Shown: piece by piece, positions 22,201-33,804 of the stretch
Position numbering within the stretch: position 1 is the first letter of the stretch
Layout of the letters: the number at the start of each line of letters is the position of its first letter
From: Pyronema omphalodes
Taxonomy: Eukaryota; Ascomycota; Pezizomycetes; Pezizales; Pyronemataceae
Assembly (NCBI GenBank): GCA_024516155.1
Contig: JAJJXM010000009.1
Span: 310,001-374,000 of the forward strand
DNA: 64,000 nt
Direction: 5' to 3'
Program-made: the position numbers and the translations under genes
The notes under the pieces: model-generated
What the model was told of the DNA's origin: nothing
The model's input: only the letters and a program-made list of their open reading frames with translations
Database searches by the model: none

Positions 22201-25200
22201 GACGTGGCTCTTGGGGTATGAGTAGAGGTGTTGGCCGCGGTGGTCCCATTGGCAGAGGTGGGATGTCAAACGGTGAACGTGCCCACTCCAGAGAAGCACC
22301 ATCGCTCGAAAATTCTCCTGAAATCAAGCCTAGAGATCCGCCTGCACCATCGAAGGATCTCGATGTTGAGATGGCTGATGCACCATCGAAACCTGCGGAA
22401 CCATCCCCCGCCGCACCAGACGTGCCAATGGAGGATTCACCTTCATCATCTGTTAAACCCGAAGAGGATAAGATGGACGAGGATATGCCCGAAGAGGTTG
22501 TTTTGACTTATCAAGATGTCAAGGAGAAGGTCGATTCTATGGACACCGAGCTTCGCGACTTGAACGAAGAATTGTCAAACCTCGAAATGCAGAAGGCTGA
22601 ACACATGGCTGCTCTCGAAGATATCGAGAGGGAAGAGCAGGAGGCTGCAGAGCAGGCTGCGGCTTTACCCGAGCCCGCTGTGGAAGATGAGGCGGTTGAA
22701 GAATTGAGGCCCGTTAAGGAAGAGCGCTCAGTTGTCCTGACTCCTGAGATGTCTTCTGGCTCCCCCGATGCTTTGGGCTCGCCTGCGTCTGTTTCAGTTG
22801 CTGCTACTCCGTCTGCAACTCCTTCCGAGGCCGAGTCCCCTATGGAAACCGAGTCAGATGAATCAGTGAAGGACTTTAAACCGGAGGGTCTTCCATACTT
22901 TCATTCTGGTTCCCCAACCAGCTTGGCGGATAGAGAGTTTTTCCAAGAGGGTTTGATAGAGCACAATAACCTTCAAGACCTAATCATTGCAGAGATTTCC
23001 GCCCACAAGAAAGAGGTATTCGTCAAGCAGAACAACCTAAAACGAAAATACACCGAAATGTACACCGAATGGGCCAAGAGTTGCCATGAGCTCGACAGAT
23101 CGGAGGGAACTCGGAAAAAGAAGGGAGCCCCGGAGCCAGTGGATACAGCAGGCTCACCTCCTCACAACTCCAATGCTACATCCGAACCAGTTACTCGTCG
23201 CAGAGGCGGAAACGTCCCTGTCGGAGATGTTGTTCGTAGTGAGGCGGAAATGGAACAGGTAATACGTGACCTCCAGGAACAGGACGAAGCTGCGGATGCT
23301 AAAGCGAAACTCGATGGTCCTAAGGAGGCTGTTGTCCCGGATATGATATTGGATGATAGGGACAAGTTGTTGTTTAAAGACACAAACCGTCTCCTAACAT
23401 CTGATGCCGACATCCGTAAGGCCTATAGATACGAAATTCCGGCGGATGACTTCACTGAAGAGGAGCAGGCAAAGTTCTGTGAACTGTACATTCAGTTCCC
23501 CAAGCAGTGGCACAAGATCTCGGCGGGTATGATTGCTTTTGGTTGTGACAATAGAAATGTTGCGGCGTGTATCCAACATTACTACATGACCAAAAAGCAG
23601 GTCAACTACAAGGACCTCCTGAACAAGGGCAAGAGAACACGTAAAAAGCGCGGTCGTGCCGCAGCCCCTGCCAAAACAAGACAGAGCGCATTGCTTGCGG
23701 ACTTGGGGAAGGGGAAGGGCGCTGGAGGCGGAACAGCAGGAGAAGAGGAGGATGCCGAAGGAGATGACGCAACGCCTGCACCAATTACCGAGAGAGGGCG
23801 GCCAAAAAGAGCAGCTGCACCAACGTTTGGTCAAGATGCCAACAACAATAATAGCAATAACAACTCTAACAATTTCAACAACAGTGTGAAGGACGATAAT
23901 GAAAGCACTCCTAGCAGAAGAGGAGCGAATAAGGAGGTAAAAGTTGATGACGAGGGACAAGAGAAGGAGAAAGCCCCAGGAAAGAGAACAAGAGCCGGAA
24001 ACACCACAGGCCGTGCAGGAGGTACCAAGAGGGTCCGGACGCCCGCTGTTTCTGCTAATGCTACGCCTGCTGCCAGTGTGCCTACCACTCCCTTGCCACA
24101 GCCGGTTCTTGCTCCAATTGCTGAAAAGAAGCCTGTTCCACCAGTTAAGATCAAGGAAGACTTGGTTCAGAAGGAGAGGGAGGAGGATGAAGAGGAGGTA
24201 GTAGCGAGTGCTTTGCATGGACTGGCTGCTCTGGCATCTAGTGCGGAGAGTATTCCTCCTGTTCCTACTGCGAATAATATCATCATGGTACCAGAATCCA
24301 AGGCTACTGCTCCTCAACCTCGAACGGCGCAGTCTACACCGAAGAAGGACAAGGGCGATAAGAGCGATCGAGCACCGGGCAGCGGAGCTACCTCGAGCTA
24401 TTGGAGCGTCCCGGAGCAGAATGAGTTCCCCAATGCACTCCGTACTCATGGAAGCAACTGGCAGGCTATTAGCCAAATCTTCCCGTCCAAGACCACTGTT
24501 ATGGTAACGATATCTGGATCCCCATTGAAGATTTTATGCTCATTTTTGTAGGTTCGAAACTTTTACACTCGTCAAATAGACAGTCTCCACCCGGAATGGA
24601 AGGATATTGCTGAGGAAGCTGATCGCAAAATCAACGCCAACGAACAAGTTCCTCCGCCTCCGGCACCGGTTCCTCAGGCAAAGAAGCGATTTGATATTCC
24701 CAAGCCTCTTGGTCCTCATGATCCTATGGAGATTGATTCTGACAATATCAGCCGTGCTTCGGTGCCGCCAGTTTTTGGTCCTTCAGTTCCGCCTCAAACT
24801 CCTCAGCAAAAGCCGATCGTCAGTGGTATTCCTACTGTTACAACTCCGGTTATGTTGCAACCTGCCCCGCCACCTGTAATTTTAGAGAGACCACTCGAAA
24901 AGCTTGCACCTGCTGAGAGCCCTGTCGAGACAATGGAGAGACCTCTCAAGACAGAGCGTGTGCTTAAAGAGAGACCTCCCAGAGAGAGACCCGAGCAGCG
25001 GATTGAACGGAACGAACAGCGGCCTGAACGCATGGAATGGGCCGACAGGCGAATGCAACCACAAGAGAGACTTATCGTTGAGAAACCTAGAGCTAAGATT
25101 CCTGCTACCCCACCGTCTTTGCAGCCATTGCCTGTTGGAATGCATCCTCCGGCTGTCTCTCAGCACAATTCGCCTACCCACACAACTCCGGCTCACACTC

Positions 25201-27776
25201 CGATGCATGGAATGTCGGGCCAGAACACTCCAATCCAAAAGCCCAAGACTCAACATATTCGCCAAGAGACTCCCCAGCAGCCTCAGGCCCAGCTTTCCCC
25301 GCAGAAGCAGCCCATGCCTCCCCAGCAGCGTCCAGAGAGACCGGAAGCCGTCGTTATTCCGTCTCGTCATATGGAAATGGAGCGCGAACGTGCTGGACAT
25401 GCTCAAAGTCCCATCTCGCAGAGCCCACACTCGGCTTCTTCTATGCGTATGCCTCAAGAGAGTGTCGCTCCTCAGGCAACTCCCAGAAACACGTTCTATG
25501 ATCCTACCAGGGGTCCACCTCCACAGTCTCACCCAATGCATATGATGGCTCCCACTGTTCAACGCGAACAGCAACGTATCATACGTCAGCAGCATGAGCG
25601 GGAGGAGGCACAGAGACTTGAGGCAATCCGGCAAGAACAGATGCGATCAGAACAAACCATGCGTGCACAACTCAAGGAGGCAGCGGAACGTCGGGATGCC
25701 ATCGTCAGGGAGCAAGAAGAGCAGGCCAGGCAAGAGCAACTTCGACGTGAACGGCTTCAGCAAGATCAGGCAAGAAAAGACCAGATTCGTCGTCAAGACG
25801 AGCAGCGAATACAGCAGCAGCAGCTCCAAGCCCAGCAGCAAGCCCAGCAACAAGCTCAACAACAGCAGCAACAGGCTCGGCAACAGGCTCAGCAACAGGC
25901 TCAGCAACAGGCTCAGCAACACGCTCAGCAACACGCTCAGCAACAGGCTCAGCAACAGGCTCAGCAACACGCTCAGCAACAGGCTCAGCAACAGGCTCAG
26001 CAACAGGCTCAGCAACAGGCTCAGCAACAGGCTCAGCAACAGGCTCAGCAACAGGCTCAGCAACACGCTCAGCAACAGCAGCAACGTGGCCCTCCTCCGC
26101 ATGTTCAGACACAGCAGCACCCTCATATACAGTCTATGCAACAGGCACAACAGTCGTTGGCATCCCTACAGACTGGTATGCATCCTCAGCAGTCTCAGCA
26201 CCAGCAGCCACAGCATATGCAACAGCGAGTTGCACCGCCGCTTCAGAGGGGTACCCCACCGCCAGGAGAGCATATTCGTACTCATTCAAGGCATCACTCT
26301 ATGATGATTCCTCCGTCTCCTCGGTCGGCTCCTTCTGCTGGTATTCCCCACTCGGGACACTTCCAGCCATCCTCGAGACCCTCGTCGCCGCCTCGCTCAA
26401 TTCCTCCCCAGGCCTCTTCTGCGGCGCCGCACTCAGCTGCTCACAGCCCTGTAGTTCAGCATCCTCCTAGAGCACAGCCTACACCGCCGCCTTCAGCTGC
26501 TCCCTCAAAGCCTGCACCTGCGCCTGCACGGTCTATCAATATTATGTCGTTGCTTAACTCTTCGAACGACGAGCAACCAACGACCTCTAGGCCTCCTAGC
26601 AGAACTGCTTCAACTACACCTGCTTCTCGCCACGTGCAGCCTCCTCCTTCGCACTATGCTCCTCCTCCCCATCCTCCTACAGCTCAATCGCAGCCTCAAC
26701 CTCGTCTTACGCACGCTCCTCAGCCGCCACCGCAACAGCAACAGCCACATCCTGTCCAGCATGCCTACGCATCTAGGGAACCTCATCGGGACCCTAGGGA
26801 TCCTCGGGATGTTAGGGATCCCCGCGAGATGAATGGAATGAGGGATATGCGCGATGTTCGTATGGAAGATGTCCGGAGAGTTGAGGAGATCCCTCGCGAG
26901 ATGCCTCGTCAGATGCCCAGAGAAATTACTAGGGAGATGCCTCGGGAGATGATGCAGCGTAGGGAACCGCCTCCCGTCGATATGCGCCGGGAAATTCCTC
27001 GCGACATTCCTCGGGACATTCCACGAGAAATCCCCAGAGAAATGCCTCGCGATATTCCCAGAGAAATGCCCCGCGATATTTCTAGGGAGATGCCTCGCGA
27101 CATCCCTCGAGATATGGCACCCAGGGATATGCGTGATGCTGGTCGCGTTGACATGCGTGATCCTCGTGAGGCGCACTACCGTGGTGACATGCGCGACATT
27201 CGGGACCACCGTGAGGTTCCTGTTCGTGACCAAGTCCGTGCTATTCAAGAACAGCGTGAAAGGGATAGTATGTACTACGACCGACCCCAAATGGACCGTC
27301 CTCAGCTTCCCAGCCTTCACAACAGCCCGCATAGTCCATATGTCCGCATGCAGCCTTCTTATGTCCCGCCCAGAGATCCCCCTCCATTCCAGCAGAACCC
27401 ATCAATGAGGGAATCCTATGCCCAGCCTCCACAGAGAGAGTACCTTCAGCATGGGCAGCAGCAAGGGTATGTCCAGCCCCCGCCACCGGTCTACCGTCAA
27501 CCGCCACCACCACCCCAGCATGGTCCTCAACATGGCCCTCAACATGGTCAAGTTTACCAGCGTCATCCCCCTGTGCCGTCAAGAGCGAACACGTACTCAC
27601 CTTCTCCGTTTGGAGGAGGGGGATACGCAGCGCAGCCTAGTCAGCAGCAGCAGGAGGCGGCAAGAGCTCAGCATGCGGCGCAGCAGCAGCAACAACAGCA
27701 GCAGCAGCACCAACAATATCAGAGACCGCCGCCTGGAAATTATGGAGGGTATGATAGGGGATACGAGAGACGTTAG
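19272..27776 (+). CDS. Snt1/NCoR-like SANT-domain co-repressor
   Basis: Likely scaffold of the fungal Set3-type histone-deacetylase complex, the counterpart of animal NCoR/SMRT. Three exons (19272-20539, 20723-24503, 24552-27776) are joined by introns of 183 and 48 nt with GTAAGT and GTAACG donors; both keep frame, giving 2757 residues. Order: a disordered Pro/Gly-rich start; an Arg/Asp/Glu-rich block (about 200-420); a PERLPER-type repeat (about 510-580); an acidic coiled coil; a first SANT domain near 1325-1390 (FTEEEQAKFCELYIQFPKQW and VAACIQHYYMTKK); a basic linker; and a second SANT near 1647-1710 (WSVPEQNEFPNALRTHGSNW), split by intron 2. The 1000-residue C-terminal part is low complexity, with a Q/A-rich array (about 2100-2195) and Arg-Asp-Ile-Pro repeats. 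Homology rests on the two SANT domains and their order. Confidence 0.85.
20990..21190 (+). repeat. Coding repeat PERLPER/PDRLP in the Snt1-like gene
   Basis: Tandem 12-nt-based units encode alternating PERL, PERA and PDRL tetrapeptides, about sixteen copies in frame. Confidence 0.85.
25805..26080 (+). repeat. 12-nt coding repeat (CAACAGGCTCAG)n
   Basis: About twenty copies of a 12-nt unit encoding QQAQ, with a CAG-to-CAC variant giving QHAQ. Units are nearly identical at the nucleotide level, which implies recent expansion. Confidence 0.92.
26770..27190 (+). repeat. Coding repeat REMPRDIP in the Snt1-like gene
   Basis: Degenerate 12-nt units encode runs of R-[DE]-[IM]-[PR]; the pattern is kept at protein level although the codons differ. 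Confidence 0.75.
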
Positions 27777-29667
27777 GGCCGTCCACGTAAACAATTCCGT
27801 CCGTGGTAGAAGTTGTTAGCAAGTATTTTAAGGGAGTTGATTGTTGAGAAAGGAGACACGATATACGAATGATTGTTTTATGTCCTTTTTTGCTATTTCT
27901 GGTTATAGCTTTGCAAGATTGTGTACTTTTTTTTACTGCATTTGGAGTTTGTAGATGGTTTGGGGTTTATACCAGGTTTATTTTTTCGTTTTTTTTTTAC
28001 ATGTCTGTTGCAAAGGATACCCAAATGTTTTATTTTTTTCAAAGGCTTCTGTATATTAGTGCGAAACTAGGGGGGTTATGATTAGCCGGTTTATGGGAAA
28101 TTGTTTTTTTTATTGATACAAACTAAAGAGTATGATAAGAATGCATTGGGGCAGGGGGTCGTTGGTTTATAAGTTTGTAGGATGAAAGAATGGATGGTGG
28201 AATTCAATGGGTGGCGTATGGATGTCTTTGGATGATTGGAATTGATAACATGGAGGATATGAAATTTGGAAGGACTTTGGTGATGGTGATGGTGACTGTA
28301 CTTGGTTTTGGAAAGCTTTAGGGATGTTATCATGTTTATGGGTTACAGTTGCTTTGGTAAAGGAAAGGGGGTATGGGGAACGTAAATATCATCGGAATAA
28401 ATCATATTACCTTAAGCATCTCTTGCGTATGATTTCTGTGCTTTGTTTTTGGACATGAAGGGGGAAATCCTGGGAAGGGGGTTTTTGTTGGAGGGGTTTC
28501 GTATAGAGAGATAGATATTGAAGTTTTGTAAGTCTTGTAAGTCTTGTAAGTTTTTATCATAGTGGATAATGGATAATGAATGGAAAGGCTGGGAAATTAT
28601 GAATATCTGGCGGTTGTTTATATATATATTAACGATTGGTTTGAATATATATATACTATAGTTTGTAACTTGTGATTTGTAGAGGGAAGAGAAGAGAAAA
28701 GGCAGGAGAAGGCAAGAGAAGGCAAGAGAAGGCAAGGGGAAAGGCATTTGTATTTGGATTCGGATTTGGATTGATATTGATATTTTCTAGGAACAGGGAA
28801 CAGGGAATTGGAATTGGAAGATGGAGTATGGAAGATGTATTGTAATGGAGAATTATGAAATTTTCAATGGGAATTACGAGTGTGATGGAGTTGTTGCTTA
28901 TGTTGATGGATAGGGTGAGATGGATTGGGAGGGAGTAAAGGGGGTTCAGATACATGGAAGGGTTGATTGAGTAGATGGAGTTGGCAGAGTCGGGGGTTAG
29001 GGATAATGGAATTATTTGGTTGGCTTTTGGATTGGCTGTAAGGTGAGTTACATGGGTTATTTGAAAATTGGGAGTTGGGAATGCGGGAAAGTTGGGATGA
29101 TATCGGGTTGGGTTGTTGGAAGGTGGAGGTTTTTGAGTAATGGATGGTCTTTGTCAGTTTATCATAAGTCGTGATGGAGGAAGAGCAGGATAAAATGGTG
29201 ATGAGCTTTGGAAGGTGAAAGTTGAGGTATTGCTCTTTTTTGGTGTCTAGATGATGGTATTGTACCTTTTCTATACATAATTCTCAAGGATTGTTATTTA
29301 CGTCATGAATAAAATTCCGTAAATTGAATGAATCAATTCAAAAGTTAAACATTCTCGCTGTACTACATCAACACGTGATGATAGCTTGATGCGACAGACA
29401 CTAAATTCTGGACCCCCAAACCCTGGTAATTACCAAGCCACCAGCGCTGACCTACAGAGGCCTGACGTCGACACCAAGAAGCAGCATCACCACCACGTTA
29501 ACCTCGCCCGCGATCCTCTCCATCTCACAGCTTTGTCGACCCATCTATTCTATCCCGGCTACAGATTCAATACCCCTGATACCCACGAATAGTCATTTCT
29601 GAAGAACGTCTGAACCTTCATCGCCAACAACAAAGTAATCCCGGAATTTCCCTTCAACACCGTCAAA
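27777..29667. other. Intergenic, G/A-rich spacer
   Basis: The 3' UTR of the Snt1-like gene, then about 1.2 kb of plus-strand purine-rich low-complexity DNA (GGAAGAGAAG, GGCAAGAGAA near 28680-28740). The last 300 nt before 29668 are the probable UFD1 promoter and leader. No gene seen. Confidence 0.55.
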
Positions 29668-30845
29668 ATGATGCCATCATATGGAGCGCGCCCTGTACAG
29701 AGACGTAAACGCTTCGACGAGTATTTCCGCTGTTACCCGATTAAGAATCTCGGTCGTGACGCTTCTCTTAACTATGGAGGAAAGATCATGCTACCGCCGT
29801 CGGCACTGGATAAGCTCACCCGCTTACATATCGCATATCCTATGGTCTTTGAGCTACATGCTCAAGTACCGAAAGAGGTCAACGGTGTCGTGCAGCAAGT
29901 AAAGACCAAGACTCATGCTGGAGTATTGGAATTTATTGCCGAGGAGGGTCGTGTTTATCTACCGGAATGGGTATGCAATCTCCGCTAACCATTCACTTTA
30001 TTTTCTAATAGCGGGGTCATTAGATGATGCGAACTCTCGGAATAAAAGAAGGTCACCTATTACAGCTCAAGTCTACCGATTTACCGCCCGGAAAGTTCAT
30101 CAAAATTCAGGCCCAGAAGATGGTATTCATCGAGCGTGTTTCCAACCCTAAAGTCGTCCTCGAGAAAGTCCTCCAGAACTACACCGCACTAACCAAAAAC
30201 GACATCATTCAATTCCTTTACAATGATGAGGTATTTGACCTCAAAATCGTGGAGGTGAAATATGTCGATCCTGGATATCCTGAGGGAATCGATGCTATTA
30301 CCTGTGTGGAAATTGATTTGGAGGTTGATTTTGAGACTCCGCCGGATTACGTCGAACCCACTGCTACCTCTAGATCTGGCCAGTCAAGAGCTGGCCATGT
30401 AGTAGGAGGAGGAAATGTCACGCCATTGGGGGAGGGTACTATGGCGAAAGCTATCGGATACACTTCACTTACCACTGCTCCAGCTGGATCAGCGAGCGCA
30501 TTCACAGGTACTGGAAATAGACTGAAGAATTCACGAACAGGTACCCCAGCTACAAAGCCTAGTACGCCGGTTGCTGGAACCAGCACAAACCAGCCACCAC
30601 AACCGGCTGCCGCAGCTGTAAAGAAGGCGGGACCACAACCTTTACGACTACCGATTGGGCAGCTGTTCTTTGGATACGATATTGTACCCCTGAAAAAGGA
30701 GGGCGAGGACAAGCAGGAGACAAAGCCAAGCATGTTTTCTAGTGGTGGAGGACAGACTCTTCGTAGCACTACAGGAAAGAAGCGTAAGGGTGAAGATGTC
30801 AAAGGAAAGGGTAGAAGCAAGAATGAGCCTATTGAGTTGGATTAG
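29668..30845 (+). CDS. UFD1: Ufd1, Cdc48/p97 ubiquitin-recruitment factor
   Basis: Ufd1 forms a heterodimer with Npl4 and brings ubiquitylated substrates to the Cdc48/p97 ATPase for ER-associated degradation and chromatin extraction. Exons 29668-29970 and 30024-30845 are separated by a 53-nt intron (GTATGC donor, GCTAAC branch, TCATTAG acceptor), giving 374 residues, close to the yeast length. The N-terminal UT3 double-barrel domain covers about 15-200: YPIKNLGRDASLNYGGKI, then MVFELHAQ, then YLPEW joined to MMRTLGIKEGHLLQLK, then DLPPGKFIKIQAQ. The C-terminal part holds PLRLPIGQLFFGYDIVPL, matching a segment that binds Npl4/Cdc48 in the family. A nearer AG at 30010-30011 would add twelve nucleotides containing an in-frame stop, so the downstream acceptor must be used. 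The tail is basic. Confidence 0.96.
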
Positions 30846-31036
30846 TGATTCCGTATTGGCGTTTATTTGTTTTGATTGGGTCGTCTTTTTTTTTTTTTAT
30901 TATTATTCTAAAGTCTCTAGTAATAAACTTGGTTGAGCTTGAACCACATGAATGGTTTTTTTTTTTTTTTGCTCTTATATATTGGGAAAATTACGTATTA
31001 AGCTTGGCATATTTTAGCAAGATTCATGTGGGGTTG

Positions 31037-31064
31037 CACGTTCCATAGTGGATAATGGAACGTG
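31037..31064. repeat. Perfect 10-bp inverted repeat (hairpin)
   Basis: CACGTTCCAT and ATGGAACGTG, separated by an 8-nt loop, downstream of UFD1. It may be a transcript-end hairpin or the relic of a small element. Confidence 0.6.
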
Positions 31065-31489
31065 GATATTTAACTTGGACAACTCAGTCCCTGAATAGTG
31101 AACAGTCAACAGTGAACACGAATTTCACCTGTGGCCTATACCGATATGCAGCTATCCGCCTGTTGTGTGTTTTTTTTTACGTAGGTATTTTCTTGTAGCA
31201 TGTGTCTATATCCCCCATCTGCTCTTCTGCAGCACTCTCTTAAGATCCATACTCTATACTTGACTTTATACATAGCATCTACTCATCGTTCTATCTTATG
31301 TAGAATTCAAAATGCTTTATCTATATAGCCTATAAACAGTTGAGAAAAAAATGAAAGGGGGAATGGATTCAGGAACATGGTGAAGTTAGGAATCATAAGA
31401 AGAACTTTAGATAAATTAAAAAAAAAAAAAAAAAAAAGTGTGTATACTGACTGAGATTGATGGTGTAGTATATTGATTAACGTTCCTGC

Positions 31490-31715
31490 GACTTTAAGCA
31501 TTTTTTTTCTCTGACGAGGCCTATACAGCAATGCATTTGTATATGGAGGGCCAAAGGAATTTTGCCATAGAATCAACACCAGATGAATGTCGCAGGCACA
31601 ACATTTAACAACTGCACTTTCTAGTACGCACCACCCACCAGCTACAGACACCTTTAAGTAAACAATATCAATACTATAAAGCGCAAACAAAACAGTTGTC
31701 GTTTTTTTTTTTGAA
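31490..31715 (-). repeat. Dispersed repeat, minus-strand copy
   Basis: The reverse complement matches parts of 32785-32905 and 33385-33480. Shared pieces include TTGCGCTT, ATGGCAAAATTC/GTGGCAAAATTC, and TACAAATGCATTGC followed or preceded by a CTCTGACGAGGCC block. This copy lacks the MITE. Confidence 0.6.
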
Positions 31716-32784
31716 AACAAATTGATGGATGGACAGTTCTGCAGTGGTTTGTTTAGATAGTTGTGATTTAGATCGAACGGAATATTCCATAAGCTCAGAT
31801 AAAGTCATCGTATATCGGTATAATGAATAAATTATAAATACAACTGTAGTGATAGTGATGCTGAATGAAGCTTTATATAACGGCTTTGAAGAGTAGAAAA
31901 TTGGGTGGAGAAAATGGGATTCTTGCTGGGAATATATTATATGAGATGTCGTGGTGTTTACTCTATTAAAATAATGCTGCAATTTCGGCGCTTATTGAAA
32001 CTTTGTAGAAACTTCATAGAAACTACAAGTTTTCTTGTTATTTTTGCAAGGGATTGATGTCATGGTTGATTGTCTTGACTCTTGAGAAGTATCTAATCTA
32101 TGTATATTTGATGTTTTCTTGGTTCACTGTATATACAGATAGTGCAATGATTTAGTGGCGATTAAAGGAAAGGGAAATGCGAGGCATTTTGATTTTATTG
32201 ACAGTGAAATCATTGTTTTCTCCTTGGCATCAGAAGCTGGGTTTTTTTATTTATTGATTTATGTTTTATTTTATTTTACATTGAGATTCTTTCTGAGATA
32301 GACTGCTCTATGTGATTCCTTTGGATGGAAGGATAATGCTGATCCTATATGTGCAATGTGTTTTGGTGACTTTGGAGGCACACATATATCAAGATTTACC
32401 TACTGGAGGGGCTAAAGAAACCTCTGTTGACATATCAAGCAAGAATATGTAGAAAGAAAGACAAAATAAAGACAAAACAAAGGCAAGAACTGTACTGATA
32501 GTGACTTTATTGTTTGTTTTTAACTCATATTCACAACAGCATGGTCTTGATTTCTTCGCTGCCAGTGGTTAAGACAGTAATAACTCTAATAACTCTAATG
32601 TTTTAGTCTTAGCCCCAAACTCAAGAGAATCGTTACATTTCACTGACTATTTTTGTACGCTACTTATTTACTGTTATACGCGTTGTTATACAAAATGTTA
32701 CGGAGCACTACTGCCTTTGTGTTTATAATTGCTAACCACTGTGTTATGTGCGCTTTAAAATATCGATATCATCGACTTGACTAT

Positions 32785-33480
32785 CGTTTTATTTGCGCTT
32801 AAGAGTATTCTGTGCCATTTAGATAACCACGACTTAATGCGCACTTCCGATTTTATGGGACGCCACTGTCTGTGGTTTAGTCAACGGGTTTTGTGGCGGG
32901 TAGGCGTGCATAGGGATGCACACGAGACGAGCGGCTCGAGACCGACGAGATTGGATTTCTACGAGACGAGACATTTTGAGACTTTTAAATTTTACACTTT
33001 ACAGGGCAAAAATATGCGCAATCAAGTTAAATATAGATTATTTCCAACTTCTCCAATCAGTCTTCCAGGTAAAGCTGTTACCAAGTGTAAGAATCAGCTT
33101 CTTAGTAAAACTACTACGGCAGGACATGCTGCTCATCGAGAGTTACATGGACTACCGGAGTCTGAAGTCTTGGAGGTGTTCGAACTTCGAGGAGAAAGAG
33201 CATGAGCATTGGGAAAGATAATATATTGCAGAATTATTGCTTCACTCGTAGTTTAATGAAATTTTTTTCTCGCTCAAAGTCTCGAAACTTACGAGACCAA
33301 AATCCCACGAGACAGGACGTCTCGAGACCAAGCGCAGTCTCGTCTCGTCTTGTCTCGCCTCATCTCGTGTGCATCCCTAGACGTGCATTGGGTGTTGGTT
33401 TTGTGGCAAAATTCTTTTGGTCCTCCATGTACAAATGCATTGCCATACTTTAAGCTTTTTTTTCTCTGACGAGGCCCAAC
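32785..33480 (+). repeat. Dispersed repeat, plus-strand copy interrupted by a MITE
   Basis: The same repeat as at 31490-31715 in inverted orientation, with a 465-bp insertion at 32913-33377. The block containing CTCTGACGAGGCC is in the opposite orientation relative to the rest of the copy. Confidence 0.6.
32911..33379. mobile_element. MITE with GGGATGCACACGAGA inverted ends and TA target duplication
   Basis: The element body is 32913-33377 (465 bp). Its ends are inverted repeats, 15 bp perfect (GGGATGCACACGAGA), followed by imperfect subterminal CGAGAC repeats on both sides. It is flanked by TA dinucleotides, as expected of Tc1/mariner-type insertion. It encodes no transposase. The related minus-strand repeat copy at 31490-31715 has no insertion at the equivalent place and serves as an approximate empty site. 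Confidence 0.8.
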
Positions 33481-33804
33481 CCAATATGTGTGCATATTCG
33501 AATAGACAATATTAATGGTCTCCGACGGTCTCAAAAAAAAATAATGTCAGATGCCGTGCCCGGGGTTACAGAAGAATAATAATACATCAGCAGTTTTGAG
33601 AGAGAGCCAAGTTTTACGTGTTTTATTTTAACAAAATGAATCTCATTATCACGATTTATATCCAAACCCCATTTCATATAAATCGCCCATGCAATTTCCC
33701 ATCACCAATCACCTCGCCCAATCACCAACCATCACTCGACTCCTGGCCATCATTAATCTCTCATCTCCAAGCCACTCAACCTATCCAGATCACACATACC
33801 TATC

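Larger units (their letters stand above)
30846..33804. other. Intergenic with dispersed repeats and a MITE
   Basis: The UFD1 3' flank, then A/T-rich spacer holding two inverted copies of a dispersed repeat and one MITE, all listed separately. No protein-coding gene seen. Confidence 0.6.

Noticed and set aside
23394..24476. 360-codon antisense frame over the SANT-domain exon
   Set aside because: The plus strand encodes two recognisable SANT domains; this frame has none.
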